Source: Corynebacterium tuberculostearicum
Lineage (GTDB): Bacteria; Actinomycetota; Actinomycetes; Mycobacteriales; Mycobacteriaceae
Direction of reading: 5' to 3'
Length of the DNA stretch: 64,000 bases
NCBI RefSeq assembly: GCF_013408445.1
Contig: NZ_JACBZL010000001.1
Coordinates: 186,001 to 250,000, forward strand
In this document: one piece after another, positions 44,165-53,411 of the stretch
How the letters are laid out: each line of letters opens with the position of its first letter
How positions within the stretch are numbered: position 1 is the stretch's first letter
The notes under the pieces: model-generated
The model's database searches: none
Told to the model about the DNA's origin: nothing
Seen by the model: the letters and a program-made list of their open reading frames with translations, nothing else
Program-made: the position numbers and the translations under genes

Positions 44165-44996
44165 TTCCGGTAGGCCTCCCGCCCGCGCGGGCATTTCGCC
44201 GCGCAAAACGGTCCTGCGCGGCCACGTGCCCGAGGAAGGGGAGTACTTCGCCGCCCGTGCCGGCGACTCTCCCTTTTCGCCCGGCACCGTGCTGCCGCCC
44301 GGCGCCGCACTTTCGCACCCCGTGCCCGCCTGGTACCACCCCTCCGTTCCTCCGGAACGCCCGATTCCTTTCGACTACTCCGTGGTCCACGCCGACCGCG
44401 ACCTCATCGTGGCCGATAAGCCGCACTTCCTGCCCACGACCACCAACGGCCGCCTCCAGCGCGAAACGCTGCAAACCCGCCTGCGCGTGGACTTTGGCGA
44501 AGACGACATCGTACCCCTGCACCGCCTAGACCGCCTGACCGCTGGCCTCGTCATCTGCTCCCGCAATCCCGCAACCCGCGCCGCCTACCAGCGCATCTTT
44601 CTGGAGGGGAGTGCGGTGAAGAAGTATCGGGGCGTCGTCAAGCAGCCGCTTTTCGTGGACCGGGAAATTGCCCTGCGCATGCACAAGCCCCGCGGGTCGC
44701 GCCAGGTGTTCGTGGCCCCCGAAGGTACGCTGACCTCCACATATGTGCGCGCCGCCGGCCGGGAGGTGACCATGTGGCCGCGCACCGGCCATACCCACCA
44801 GTTGCGCGTGCTGCTCAATCACCTCGGCCACCCACTGCTTGGCGACGATACCTATCCCACCCCGCGCAAGCTCGACCTCTATGACTTCCGAACCCCGCTC
44901 GCGCTGCTCCATGAGGCTATAACTTTTATAGATCCTCTATCACATTCCGAGCGTCAATTTTTCAGTTCCCAGGCCTTAAGAACTACAATCGAGTAG
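44157..44996 (+). CDS. RluA-family pseudouridine synthase
   Basis: A 279-residue RNA pseudouridine synthase. GTG 44157 is used because a longer frame only shadows dapC. It has an N-terminal extension of about 75 residues, then VHADRDLIVADKPHFLPT, the catalytic Asp in PLHRLDRLTAGLV, and the conserved GRTGHTHQLRVLLNHLGHPLLGDDTYP-like segment near the end. No S4 domain is seen. RNA target (rRNA or tRNA) is not deducible. Confidence 0.93.
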   Translation: MPNSGRPPARAGISPRKTVLRGHVPEEGEYFAARAGDSPFSPGTVLPPGAALSHPVPAWYHPSVPPERPIPFDYSVVHADRDLIVADKPHFLPTTTNGRLQRETLQTRLRVDFGEDDIVPLHRLDRLTAGLVICSRNPATRAAYQRIFLEGSAVKKYRGVVKQPLFVDREIALRMHKPRGSRQVFVAPEGTLTSTYVRAAGREVTMWPRTGHTHQLRVLLNHLGHPLLGDDTYPTPRKLDLYDFRTPLALLHEAITFIDPLSHSERQFFSSQALRTTIE

Positions 44997-45026
44997 TTAT
45001 TTAATCACTGGCTAGAAAGGCGGCCC

Positions 45027-45590
45027 ATGGCAGACCTCAGCGTCGCGCGCTTTGTGTCCAATTTTGGGCAGTTTCTCAAATTCGGCATTGTTGGCGGCTC
45101 GGGTACCGCGGTTAATCTCTTTGTGGTCTATTTGTGCAGAAAGATTACTTGGTGGTCTGGCGGCATCGAGGCGGATGACCCCTTCATCAATCTCTTCGGC
45201 TCTGTTTTCCATATCCGTTGGTACCATGTGTTTTTGACCATTGCGTTCTTGGTCGCCAACACTTGGAACTACCAGCTGAATCGCATGTGGACTTTCCGAT
45301 CGGTGGCGAAGGTGTCTTGGCTGCGCGGTTTCTTCCCATTCCTTCTCGCTGGAATTGGAGCTTTTATCGTAAGTCAAGTTGTGGCGACACTGTTAATGAA
45401 TCCGACTTCGCCGCTGCACTTGCCCTCAGACATTCTGGATGATTCGACCGGTTTGCGTACAAAGGTGTACTGGGCATCGGCCATTTCTATCATTGTCGCT
45501 ATGCCGATTAACTTTATTTTGAACAAGCTTTGGACCTTCCGCTCGCAGCCGAAGACGCCTCAACTTGTCGAAGAAACCGAGCCAGCCTAG
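45027..45590 (+). CDS. GtrA-family membrane protein
   Basis: A 187-residue protein with four membrane segments and the GtrA fold, a family that helps flip polyprenyl-phosphate sugars in cell-wall or arabinan modification. KFGIVGGSGTAVNLFVVYLC near the N-terminus and two NxxWTF boxes (NRMWTFRS and NKLWTFRS) are typical. ATG 45027 has GAAAGG upstream. It stands alone before the repeat array. Confidence 0.92.
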   Translation: MADLSVARFVSNFGQFLKFGIVGGSGTAVNLFVVYLCRKITWWSGGIEADDPFINLFGSVFHIRWYHVFLTIAFLVANTWNYQLNRMWTFRSVAKVSWLRGFFPFLLAGIGAFIVSQVVATLLMNPTSPLHLPSDILDDSTGLRTKVYWASAISIIVAMPINFILNKLWTFRSQPKTPQLVEETEPA

Positions 45591-45617
45591 CTAGGTCCCG
45601 TATTTCCTTCCTCTCCG

Positions 45618-45751
45618 CCCCTCGCGCTCACCAGCGCAGGCTGGCGGAGATTTTTCTTTCTCCCCGTGAGCGCGAAGGGCACAGTACCTTCCGTCGCGCT
45701 CACGGGGAACGAAATCAGAGAAAACCCGCCGTCCGCGGTGAGCGCGAAGGG
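45618..45751. repeat. Palindromic repeat units D1 and D2
   Basis: Unit D1 (45618-45679) has left arm CCCCTCGCGCTCACC and right arm CCCCGTGAGCGCGAAGGG. Unit D2 (45690-45751) has left arm CCGTCGCGCTCACGGGG and right arm CGCGGTGAGCGCGAAGGG. The cores are 34 bp apart in both. The interior of D2 resembles the reverse complement of D1, so the units may be inserted in opposite orientations. Confidence 0.88.
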
Positions 45752-45774
45752 CCGGGTGAGGTGCCGGAGTGGGA

Positions 45775-46257
45775 CTAGTCCTCTAGCTCGGCATCGAGGC
45801 GAGCTTGGTCGCGGCGGTGCTGGCGGCGACGAATGAAGGGGGCGAGGATGAGCACCGTGGTGATACCGACGGCGGCGCCGATGAGATAGGAAACGGGGTC
45901 GTGGCCGTCGGCAGGCGCATAGGCGTTATAGGCAATTCCTGCGAACATGACAATTAGTGGGATGAGGTAGACGGCGATAGCCGCCCAATTGCGGCTGACC
46001 AGCGGGGTGGCCACGCGCTTGCGCATCCAAGCAGAACCGATGGAGTTGCCCACGATGGACGGCACGAGCGCGAGGAAGCTCAGCATAGACATCTGGCCCG
46101 GAAGGACCCAGGCCAGAACTGCGGCGACGACGAGTTCGAGGAACGGGATTGGGGTCATTCCGATTACGCAGGCCTTGTAGAGCGTGTCGCGTTCGAATTC
46201 ATCGCGGGTTGCGCGATCGATTTCCTTGAGGGAGTAATTGGCGATGGCGTTAATCAT
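45775..46257 (-). CDS. Membrane protein of a regulator/membrane-protein pair
   Basis: A 160-residue protein from ATG 46257, which has GGAG nine bases upstream; TTG 46272 is less likely. An N-terminal amphipathic helix precedes four membrane segments (FLELVVAAVLAWVLPG, FLALVPSIVGNSIG, AIAVYLIPLIVMFAGIAY and YLIGAAVGITTVLILAPF), and the tail is basic then acidic. It overlaps the upstream regulator by eight bases (ATGATTAA). Function unknown; such pairs often sense envelope or growth state. Confidence 0.82.
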   Translation of the reverse strand: MINAIANYSLKEIDRATRDEFERDTLYKACVIGMTPIPFLELVVAAVLAWVLPGQMSMLSFLALVPSIVGNSIGSAWMRKRVATPLVSRNWAAIAVYLIPLIVMFAGIAYNAYAPADGHDPVSYLIGAAVGITTVLILAPFIRRRQHRRDQARLDAELED

Positions 46258-46459
46258 GTTGTTCAGCTCCAAAAATTTCTTCGACGGTTTTTCCTAGTTC
46301 GTGGCAAATGTCCAGCGCGAGGTGCACGGAAGGGGAGTAATTTCCCCGTTCGATATTGGCAATGGTCTGGCGGGAGACGCCGGCTTTTTCAGCGAGTTCG
46401 GCTTGTGATAATTCGACCCAGCGGCGCCACTTGCGGACCATGTTGGGGTGGTCGGCCAT
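46250..46459 (-). CDS. Small Xre-family helix-turn-helix regulator
   Basis: A 69-residue single-domain Cro/CI-type regulator. The helix-turn-helix is LSQAELAEKAGVSRQTIANIERGNYSPSVHLALDICHELG at about 17-57. It resembles the short YozG-type regulators usually paired with a membrane protein, and here the paired gene overlaps its 3' end. Probably autoregulates the two-gene operon. Confidence 0.92.
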   Translation of the reverse strand: MADHPNMVRKWRRWVELSQAELAEKAGVSRQTIANIERGNYSPSVHLALDICHELGKTVEEIFGAEQHD

Positions 46460-46516
46460 CCGGACTCCTTTACTGTGTGTCTTGCTTACATGTCCTAATG
46501 TAAAGGATAGTTGTCA

Positions 46517-47374
46517 TTAAGGCAAATGTCTCACACATAGATGCCACTTCCAATAGGGCTGAGCTGCTGAGATCGGAAGCTCAGGGTTGCGGCCTTTTAG
46601 CACCTCAATAGTGGCTTTGATAAGCAGGATGGCTTCGCTGAGGTGGTAATTGATGTCGTCGGCAGTAAAGCGCAAAACGGTATAACCATGGGCTACGGCC
46701 GCGTTCTGTTTGGAGCGGTCAGCTTGAAAGGCCACACTGTGCTTGTGGTATTCCCAGCCGTCAACTTCCACCAGCAACTTGCCAATCTTCAGGTCAAAGC
46801 GGTAGCCGGCGATGAGAACATTGTGCTTGGGGTAGATTCCTTCTGCGCGCAGCTGCCTGCTTAGTGTGCGTTCCGGCGGGCTATCTGCGCCTATAGCCGA
46901 GTGTCGTATCGTCTCTTTTAGAGGCTTCGGGACGCGCCTCATTCGCCGCTGGTCCTCTTCTAGGCGGCCGGGGCCGTGCTTTCCTTGGTAGTAGTCTTCC
47001 AATAAAGACCTGCACGCACGCGAAATTCTGCGTGCAGCCCATAGCGGTTGCACCACAGGTAGGCCATCGACCTTGTGTGTGGCCCTGAGGCGCGAGTGCG
47101 AAACGCGAAAGTTCTTTCCCTTCAAAGTACGCGGTCCCTCCGCTTCCAGAGGAAATGTCAGCTGCCGGCCGAGGTAAATCTCCTGCGCCGTCTTTCCCGT
47201 GAAATGGATGCGGCTGAGCCCATGCGCCAGCGCCCGCGCCACCGCCCAGGGCGTCCATTCATCGGTATAAATCCCCCTGTGCACGCGAAAGAGCTTCCCC
47301 TCGCGAACCTTGCGACGAATCGCATCCTTGCTCAAACCTTGGCCGCGCAGTTCCGCGGTAGTCCATTCCCCCAT
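46517..47374 (-). CDS. DUF559 protein with AbiEi-type N-terminal domain
   Basis: A 285-residue protein from ATG 47374. Residues 1-45 are a winged helix of the type IV antitoxin (AbiEi) N-terminal type (MGEWTTAELRGQGLSKDAIRRKVREGKLFRVHRGIY). The C-terminal 110 residues are DUF559, a Vsr/restriction-endonuclease-like fold (GYRFDLKIGKLLVEVDGWEYH, then VLRFTADDI). No toxin gene is next to it. Common in actinobacteria with unknown role; nuclease activity is plausible from the E-x-D-G motif. A longer frame runs through repeat E and is not used. Confidence 0.87.
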   Translation of the reverse strand: MGEWTTAELRGQGLSKDAIRRKVREGKLFRVHRGIYTDEWTPWAVARALAHGLSRIHFTGKTAQEIYLGRQLTFPLEAEGPRTLKGKNFRVSHSRLRATHKVDGLPVVQPLWAARRISRACRSLLEDYYQGKHGPGRLEEDQRRMRRVPKPLKETIRHSAIGADSPPERTLSRQLRAEGIYPKHNVLIAGYRFDLKIGKLLVEVDGWEYHKHSVAFQADRSKQNAAVAHGYTVLRFTADDINYHLSEAILLIKATIEVLKGRNPELPISAAQPYWKWHLCVRHLP

Positions 47375-47492
47375 GGGGCTTAACCTAAGCGGTCGTGTTG
47401 AGCTGTAGCTATGCGCGTCGCGGCATCCTGTGGATAACCCTGGGGTTGGGGGCGATTTTCCGCTGCGTGGTCTGGATAGCTGTGGATAACTT

Positions 47493-47640
47493 CCCTTCGC
47501 GCTCACCGGCGGCCTCGGGTGGCCCTGATTTGTGCTCCCCGTGAGCGCGACGGGAGGGGCGTGGGCAGAGCTCGCCGTAGGCGCTCACCAGGTGACGAAA
47601 AAGAGAGACCCCGCCTCGTGCCGGTGAGCGCGAAGGGCGG
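47493..47640. repeat. Palindromic repeat units E1 and E2
   Basis: Unit E1 (47493-47554) has left arm CCCTTCGCGCTCACCGG and right arm CCCCGTGAGCGCGACGGG, cores 34 bp apart. Unit E2 (47571-47640) has a degenerate left arm around TAGGCGCTCACC and a perfect right arm CCGGTGAGCGCGAAGGG, cores 35 bp apart. They lie between the DUF559 gene start and the permease end. Confidence 0.85.
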
Positions 47641-47687
47641 GGAGGGGCCAAGGGGAGTGGGCGAGCCGTGCCTCCAGGGGCGAGGGG

Positions 47688-49073
47688 CTAGGTGAGGGGC
47701 AGCGTCGAGGTCGGGTTGATGCCGCGAACCTTGGAATTGATGACGCCGGCGATGGAGAGCACCACGAACATGGCGGCGGCGGAGAGGAGTTGGGTGCGGG
47801 CGGTGGCGTCGGTAAGCATGAGCACCGCGATGGCTGCAAAGAGGGCGAGGGCAAACCAGGTGAGGTAGGGGAAGGCCCACATGCGGATGGGGAGGGGGTG
47901 GAGCGCCTCGAGCTGGCGGCGCAGGCGTAGCTGGCTGACTGCGATGAAGACCCAGACGATGAGCAGGGAGGCACCGGCGGCGTTGAGCATGAAGGTAAGA
48001 AGCCAGCCGGTATCGGCGTAGTTGAGCGCGACCATGACGGCCGAGAGGAGGACAGACAGGCCGATGGCGGTGGTAGGAACGCCGTCCTTATTGGTGGTAG
48101 TGAAGATGCGCGGGGCCTCGCCGCGGGAGGCTAGGGAATGCATCATGCGGGAGGAGGCGTAAATCTGCGAGTTGAAGGCGGAGAGCAGCGCGAGGACGAT
48201 GACGACCTCCATGATGCCGGCCGCGCCCGGGATGCCGGCGCGCTCGAGGACCATGGTGAAAGGGGATTCCGCGGCCGTGGAGGCGCCGCCCAAGATGGAA
48301 TAGGGCAGGAGGAACGTGATGACGAGGACGGAGCCCAAGTAGAACACGGAGATGCGCAAGATGGTGGAACGCACGGCGTTGACTAGGGATTTTTCGGGAT
48401 CTTCGGATTCGGCAGAAGCGATGGCAACCACCTCGATGCCGCCGAAGGCGAAGGCTACGGCCAACAGGCCAGCCGCGACGCCGCCGAGGCCATTGGGCAT
48501 GAAGCCGTCCTCAAGGAAGACGGAGGTGCCGATGAAGGAATGGCCGGGCAGGAGGCCCAGGATGAGCAGCGCGCCGATGATGAGAAAGGCCACGATGACA
48601 ACGACCTTGATGAGGGCGAACCAGTACTCGAATTCGCCGAAGCTGCGAACGCGCAGCAGGTTGACGATGCCGAAGAGGGCCACGCAGATGGCGGCGGGAA
48701 TCCACGGTGAGACGTTGAACCAAGAGCCGATGAAGCCGGCCGCGCCGGTGATTTCGGCGCCCAGCACGGCGACGGTGGCTAGCCAATAAATCCAGCCCTG
48801 GGTAAAGCCCGCCCAGCGGCCGATGCCGTGTTCGGCGTATTCGGAAAAGGAGCCGGAGGCGGGGATAACGGTGCCCATCTCGCCCAGCATCTGCATCACC
48901 AAAATGGCCAGAAAGCCTGCGATGACGTAGGCGAGGAGCACGGCGGGGCCGGCGGCGGAGATGCCGACGCCGGTGCCCAAGAAGAGTCCGGCACCGATGG
49001 TGGAGCCTAGCCCCATCATGGTCAGGTGGCGGACCTTCAGGCCAGAACCGAGGGTGGAGGAGTTATCAGTCAC
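47688..49073 (-). CDS. Amino acid permease (APC superfamily, AAT type)
   Basis: A 461-residue permease with twelve membrane helices. The first helix has GLGSTIGAGLFLGTGVGIS, the substrate/cation-site motif of APC carriers. [20 protein letters not shown] in helix 6 is typical of the GABA/aromatic/proline group. The gene at 50108-51466 is a paralogue with the same signatures, and dapD lies between them. Substrate not determined. GTG 49073 has GGAGG upstream. Confidence 0.92.
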   Translation of the reverse strand: MTDNSSTLGSGLKVRHLTMMGLGSTIGAGLFLGTGVGISAAGPAVLLAYVIAGFLAILVMQMLGEMGTVIPASGSFSEYAEHGIGRWAGFTQGWIYWLATVAVLGAEITGAAGFIGSWFNVSPWIPAAICVALFGIVNLLRVRSFGEFEYWFALIKVVVIVAFLIIGALLILGLLPGHSFIGTSVFLEDGFMPNGLGGVAAGLLAVAFAFGGIEVVAIASAESEDPEKSLVNAVRSTILRISVFYLGSVLVITFLLPYSILGGASTAAESPFTMVLERAGIPGAAGIMEVVIVLALLSAFNSQIYASSRMMHSLASRGEAPRIFTTTNKDGVPTTAIGLSVLLSAVMVALNYADTGWLLTFMLNAAGASLLIVWVFIAVSQLRLRRQLEALHPLPIRMWAFPYLTWFALALFAAIAVLMLTDATARTQLLSAAAMFVVLSIAGVINSKVRGINPTSTLPLT

Positions 49074-49118
49074 CCCTCCATCTTATTTTGCCCGATTGGG
49101 CTATAGGAATCGGGGGTG

Positions 49119-50090
49119 TTAATTCTTGTGCAGCTCGTCGTTAAGCGCGACGGCCTCGGCCTTCCACTCCACGGCCTCAACCGCACCGGAGACGGAGTTG
49201 CGGCGCAGCAGCATGCCGGAGGCACCGGAGAGCTGGGAGCCCTTGACGTTCTCGCCATTGTCGACGCCCAGTGCTTCCGCGACCTTGCCAAAGACGGCTA
49301 CCTTGGTGCCGGCGGTGACGTAGAGGCCGGCTTCGACCACGGCGTCGTCGCCAAGCGAAATGCCAATGCCGGAGTTGGCGCCGAGCAGGCAGCGCTCGCC
49401 AATGGAGATGACCTCCTTGCCGCCGCCGGAAAGGGTGCCCATGATGGACGCGCCGCCGCCGATATCGGAGCCATCGCCCACGACGACGCCCGCGGAGATG
49501 CGGCCCTCCACCATGGAAGCGCCGAGGGTGCCGGCGTTGAAGTTGACGAAGCCCTCGTGCATGACGGTGGTGCCCTCAGCCAGGTGGGCGCCCAGGCGCA
49601 CGCGGTCTGCGTCACCGATTCGGACGCCGGACGGCACAACGTAGTCCACCATGCGGGGGAACTTGTCCACGGAGTAGACAACGACTGGGCCGCGGGAAGC
49701 CAGGCGGCCGCGCACCATCTGGAAATCGGACACGGCGCACGGGCCGTAGTTGGTCCAGACCACGTTGTTGAGGTGGCCGAAGATGCCATCCATATTCAGG
49801 CCGTGCGGCTTGACCGCGCGGTGGGAGAGGAGGTGCAGGCGCAGGTAAGCATCGTAGGTATCGACGGGGGCGTCATCCAGATCCTTGATGGAGGTCTCAA
49901 CGGCAACGCGGGCCACGCCGCGCTCCTCGTCCGGGCCTGCCAGCGCGGAGAACTGCTGGGGAACCTCTTCCAAGCGCTTGGTCTCGGTAGTCTCTACGTT
50001 CTTATCGGTGTATACGGCCGGGAACCATACGTCCAAGACGGTGCCGTCATGGGTAATGGTTGCTAGGCCACGTGCGGATGCAGAAGTCAT
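49119..50090 (-). CDS. dapD: Tetrahydrodipicolinate N-succinyltransferase
   Basis: Second step of the succinylase branch of DAP synthesis. The 323-residue protein has the actinobacterial DapD N-terminal domain followed by a left-handed beta-helix of hexapeptide repeats ([27 protein letters not shown]). ATG 50090 has a TAAGCT box seven bases upstream and no ribosome site, so it is likely leaderless. Flanked on both sides by amino acid permeases. Confidence 0.97.
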   Translation of the reverse strand: MTSASARGLATITHDGTVLDVWFPAVYTDKNVETTETKRLEEVPQQFSALAGPDEERGVARVAVETSIKDLDDAPVDTYDAYLRLHLLSHRAVKPHGLNMDGIFGHLNNVVWTNYGPCAVSDFQMVRGRLASRGPVVVYSVDKFPRMVDYVVPSGVRIGDADRVRLGAHLAEGTTVMHEGFVNFNAGTLGASMVEGRISAGVVVGDGSDIGGGASIMGTLSGGGKEVISIGERCLLGANSGIGISLGDDAVVEAGLYVTAGTKVAVFGKVAEALGVDNGENVKGSQLSGASGMLLRRNSVSGAVEAVEWKAEAVALNDELHKN

Positions 50091-50097
50091 GCCCGCT

Positions 50098-50103
50098 AGC
50101 TTA
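50098..50103 (-). promoter_or_regulatory. -10 element of dapD, probably leaderless
   Basis: TAAGCT on the minus strand ends seven bases before the dapD ATG, with no ribosome site in between. Confidence 0.5.
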
Positions 50104-50107
50104 GCAA

Positions 50108-51466
50108 CTACTTCCGCGCCCCCGCGCGCTGGCCGGTGGGAAGCACAAAGGACAAGATGACGAGCACCGAAGCCAGGATGAGCACCGAGATGACCTGGTT
50201 ACGCGCGGCCGGATCAAAGAGCATCAGCAGGGTCAGTCCGGCCAAAGCAGCGGCCGTAACCCACGGAAGCCAGGGGAAGCCGGGTACGTGGATCTCGGTC
50301 AGCTCGCCATTATCGCGCAGGACGGGGTGCAACTTGATAAAGGAAGCCACGATGAAGGACCAGATGACCAGCAGGCACCCTCCGACCGCGTTGAAGAGGA
50401 AGGCCAGAAGCCCTGGCGGGTTCCAGAACTGCAGGCCCACCGAAGCGAAGGCGAAGACCATGGACAAGATGACGGCGTTGATGGGGGAGCCGGCACGATT
50501 TTGCTTCAGGAAGAATCCCGGGGCGCAGTGGTCTTTGGCCATATCGAAGACCAAGCGGGAGGTGGCGTAAATCTGCGCGTTGAAGGCAGACAGCAAGGCG
50601 AGGGCGATGATGGCCTCCATGAAGCCGGCAGCAAAAGGAATCTTGGCGGCCGCGAGCACCAGGGTGAAGGGGGAATCGGCCGCGACATCGGCGTCCTGGA
50701 TGGAGCTAAACGGCAGCGCCATGGTGATCACCACGATGGAGCCGATGTAGAAAATCATGATGCGCACGATGATGGCGCGCACCGCGGTGGCCACGTTGTG
50801 CGCCGGGTTCTCGGATTCGGCCGCCGCAATGGTTACCAGCTCGATGCCGCCAAAGGCAAAGGCGACGGCCAGCAATCCGGCGGCGAAGCCAGGCATGCCA
50901 TTAGGCAGGAAGTTATCGGTGAAGTTGGTACCGGCCAAGGAGACATCCATGCCCGGCAGGATGCCCAGCGCCATGAGCGCGCCGATGACGAGGAAGGCGA
51001 CAATAACGCCGACCTTGATAATGGCGAACCAGAACTCGAACTCACCAAAGCCACCCACGGCCGCGAAGTTGACCACCGCGAAGAAGGCCACGGCAATAAG
51101 CGCTGGAATCCACGGGGCAATATCGAACCAGTTGGAAATGATGGCGGCCGCGCCGGTGATTTCGGCACCCATGACCATGATCAGCATGAACCAGTAAATC
51201 CACCCCATGGTAAAACGCGCCCAGTGGCCGAAGGCCTGGCCGGCGTAGGTGGAAAATGACCCCAAAGAGGGGCGGGCGGCGGCCATCTCACCGAGCATCC
51301 ACATCACCAGTGCGATGAGCGCGCCGGCCACGGCATAGGAGATGAGCACGGAGGTGCCGGAAATCTGGATGCCGAGGCCCACGCCGAGGAAGAGACCGGC
51401 ACCCACGGCGGAGCCAAGGCCCATCATCGTGAGATGACGGGATTTCAATTGAGTGGCTTCGGCCAT
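50108..51466 (-). CDS. Amino acid permease (APC superfamily), paralogue of the 47688-49073 gene
   Basis: A 452-residue, twelve-helix permease from ATG 51466 (AAGGTGA about eight bases upstream; GTG 51475 is an alternative). [22 protein letters not shown] and [23 protein letters not shown] match the permease on the other side of dapD closely. The pair probably arose by duplication. Substrate unknown. Divergent from dapE; the intergenic region is short. Confidence 0.92.
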   Translation of the reverse strand: MAEATQLKSRHLTMMGLGSAVGAGLFLGVGLGIQISGTSVLISYAVAGALIALVMWMLGEMAAARPSLGSFSTYAGQAFGHWARFTMGWIYWFMLIMVMGAEITGAAAIISNWFDIAPWIPALIAVAFFAVVNFAAVGGFGEFEFWFAIIKVGVIVAFLVIGALMALGILPGMDVSLAGTNFTDNFLPNGMPGFAAGLLAVAFAFGGIELVTIAAAESENPAHNVATAVRAIIVRIMIFYIGSIVVITMALPFSSIQDADVAADSPFTLVLAAAKIPFAAGFMEAIIALALLSAFNAQIYATSRLVFDMAKDHCAPGFFLKQNRAGSPINAVILSMVFAFASVGLQFWNPPGLLAFLFNAVGGCLLVIWSFIVASFIKLHPVLRDNGELTEIHVPGFPWLPWVTAAALAGLTLLMLFDPAARNQVISVLILASVLVILSFVLPTGQRAGARK

Positions 51467-51541
51467 TGTTATCACCTTAGGGAGGACGAATTATTTGCAG
51501 TGAAGTGAACTTTACACAATGCGGTGAGCTGCGCGGAGCGC

Positions 51542-51547
51542 TAGCAT
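51542..51547 (+). promoter_or_regulatory. -10 element of dapE, probably leaderless
   Basis: TAGCAT ends eight bases before GTG 51556, and no ribosome site is present. Confidence 0.5.
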
Positions 51548-51555
51548 GGCGCTTT

Positions 51556-52644
51556 GTGACTTTAGATCTATATGCAGACCCCATCGAACTAACCAAGGCG
51601 CTCGTGGATATTCCGAGCCCCTCCCACCATGAGGAGGCCATCGCAGACGCCATCGAAGAAGCGCTGCGCGGATTGGACGTCGAGGTTGCCCGCTACGGCA
51701 ATACCGTGTGCGCCCGCACGAACCGCGGGCTAGATTCCCGCGTGGTGCTCGCCGGCCACATTGATACCGTTCCGTTGGCAGAAAATGTACCGCATCACAT
51801 GGAAACCTCTGAAGGCGGGGTAGAGATTATGTGGGGCTGCGGCACCGTGGACATGAAGTCCGGCATGGCCGTCTACCTCAATGCCTTTGCCCAGCTGCAC
51901 GAAGCCGACGAGCTCAAGCATGACCTCACCGTCATCGCCTACGAGGGCGAAGAAGTAGCCACTGAATTTAATGGCCTGGGCCACCTGCAAAAAGACCACC
52001 CGGAGTGGCTCGAGGGCGACTTCGCTCTTCTGGGCGAGCCCTCCGGCGCCATGGTGGAGGCCGGCTGCCAGGGCTCCATTCGCCTGCGCGTGACCGCCCA
52101 CGGCACCCGCGCGCACTCGGCCCGCGCCTGGCTCGGCTCCAACGCAGCGCACAAGCTCGCGCCCATCATGAGCCGCATCGCCGCCTATGAGTCCCGCGAT
52201 GTCACCATCGATGGCTGCACCTACCGTGAGGGCCTCAACATCGTCCACCTCGAGTCGGGCGTTGCCACCAATACGCTGCCGGATGAGGCATGGATGTTTG
52301 TAAACTTCCGCTTTGCGCCGGACCGCACGAGCGACGAGGCGCTGGAGTATATGAAGTCCATCATCGGCGAGGAAGAAGATGTCACCATCGAGATCGATGA
52401 CATCGCGCCGGCCGCCCAGCCCGGTTTGGGCCAGCCGGCGGCCAAGGCTCTTATCGACGCCGTCGGGGGCAACGTCCGCGCCAAGTACGGCTGGACCGAC
52501 GTCGCCCGCTTCTCCGAAATGGGCACCCCGGCCGTAAACTTCGGTGCCGGCGACCCCGGGTTCGCGCATAAGAAGGACGAGCAGGTCCCCACCGCGCAGA
52601 TCGCCGAAGTATCCACCGCCCTCCTGAACTACCTGAAGGGATAA
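51556..52644 (+). CDS. dapE: Succinyl-diaminopimelate desuccinylase
   Basis: Zinc peptidase-like enzyme (M20) releasing succinate from N-succinyl-LL-DAP. From GTG 51556 it has 362 residues and begins VTLDLYADPIELTKALVDIPSPS, as in C. glutamicum; the upstream codons are unlikely. Metal ligands: His in GHIDTVP, Asp in GTVDMKSG, Glu-Glu in YEGEEVA, Glu in LLGEPSG, and His in FAHKKDEQV near the end. Confidence 0.95.
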   Translation: MTLDLYADPIELTKALVDIPSPSHHEEAIADAIEEALRGLDVEVARYGNTVCARTNRGLDSRVVLAGHIDTVPLAENVPHHMETSEGGVEIMWGCGTVDMKSGMAVYLNAFAQLHEADELKHDLTVIAYEGEEVATEFNGLGHLQKDHPEWLEGDFALLGEPSGAMVEAGCQGSIRLRVTAHGTRAHSARAWLGSNAAHKLAPIMSRIAAYESRDVTIDGCTYREGLNIVHLESGVATNTLPDEAWMFVNFRFAPDRTSDEALEYMKSIIGEEEDVTIEIDDIAPAAQPGLGQPAAKALIDAVGGNVRAKYGWTDVARFSEMGTPAVNFGAGDPGFAHKKDEQVPTAQIAEVSTALLNYLKG

Positions 52645-52646
52645 TA

Positions 52647-53411
52647 ATGACCCCCGAACAGATGCGCACCCTGCGCGGTCCGATGCTGCTGCGCACCGAA
52701 GGCGAGCAGGCCTCCACCTTTGACCAGCGGCTCTTGGAGTCCGGCGCGGACCATGAGTGGCAGCACGCCGATCCGTGGCGCGTCCTGCGCATCCAAGGCG
52801 AGTTCGTCGCTGGCTTCGATGCGCTTTCCAAGCTGCCGAAGGCCGTTACCGTCTTCGGCTCCGCGCGCACCACGCCGGAGGATGCGAGCTACCAGCTCGG
52901 CGTCGAGGTCGGCCGCAAACTGGCCGAGCACTCCTATGCCGTCATCACCGGCGGCGGCCCCGGCATCATGGAGGCAGCCAACCGCGGCGCCCACGAGGCC
53001 GGCGGGCTCTCCGTGGGCTTGGGCATCGAGCTTCCCCACGAGCAGGGCCTTAACGAGTATGTGGATCTGGGCCTGAATTTCCGCTACTTCTTTGCCCGCA
53101 AGACGATGTTCTTGAAGTACTCGCAGGCCTTCATCTGCCTGCCTGGTGGCATGGGCACGATGGATGAGTTCTTCGAGGTCATGTGCATGGTCCAGACCGG
53201 AAAAGTGACCAATTACCCCATCGTGCTCATGGGCACCGAGTACTGGTCCGGCCTGCTGGAATGGATGGAAAAGACCCTGGCGGCCAGCGGCTATATCAAC
53301 GAAGGTGACCGAGAGCTTTTCCTGCTTACCGACGACCCCGATGAAGCCCTCGCCCACATCATCCAGCGCCACCAAGTCATGAGCGATAAGCGCATCAGGG
53401 AGCCGCGTTGA
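52647..53411 (+). CDS. TIGR00730/LOG-family Rossmann protein
   Basis: A 254-residue protein related to cytokinin-activating phosphoribohydrolases, which hydrolyse nucleoside 5'-monophosphates. GSARTTPEDASYQLGVEVGRKLA and the signature PGGMGTMDEFFEVM are intact, with the catalytic Arg in FARKTMFLK. ATG 52647 lies three bases after the dapE stop; folP2 overlaps its end by four bases. The row dapE-LOG-folP2-gpgS matches mycobacteria. Confidence 0.93.
   Translation: MTPEQMRTLRGPMLLRTEGEQASTFDQRLLESGADHEWQHADPWRVLRIQGEFVAGFDALSKLPKAVTVFGSARTTPEDASYQLGVEVGRKLAEHSYAVITGGGPGIMEAANRGAHEAGGLSVGLGIELPHEQGLNEYVDLGLNFRYFFARKTMFLKYSQAFICLPGGMGTMDEFFEVMCMVQTGKVTNYPIVLMGTEYWSGLLEWMEKTLAASGYINEGDRELFLLTDDPDEALAHIIQRHQVMSDKRIREPR

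Noticed and set aside
47375..47506. N-terminal extension of the DUF559 protein
   Set aside because: It runs through repeat E (VSAKG comes from the repeat arm), and the domain starts at ATG 47374.
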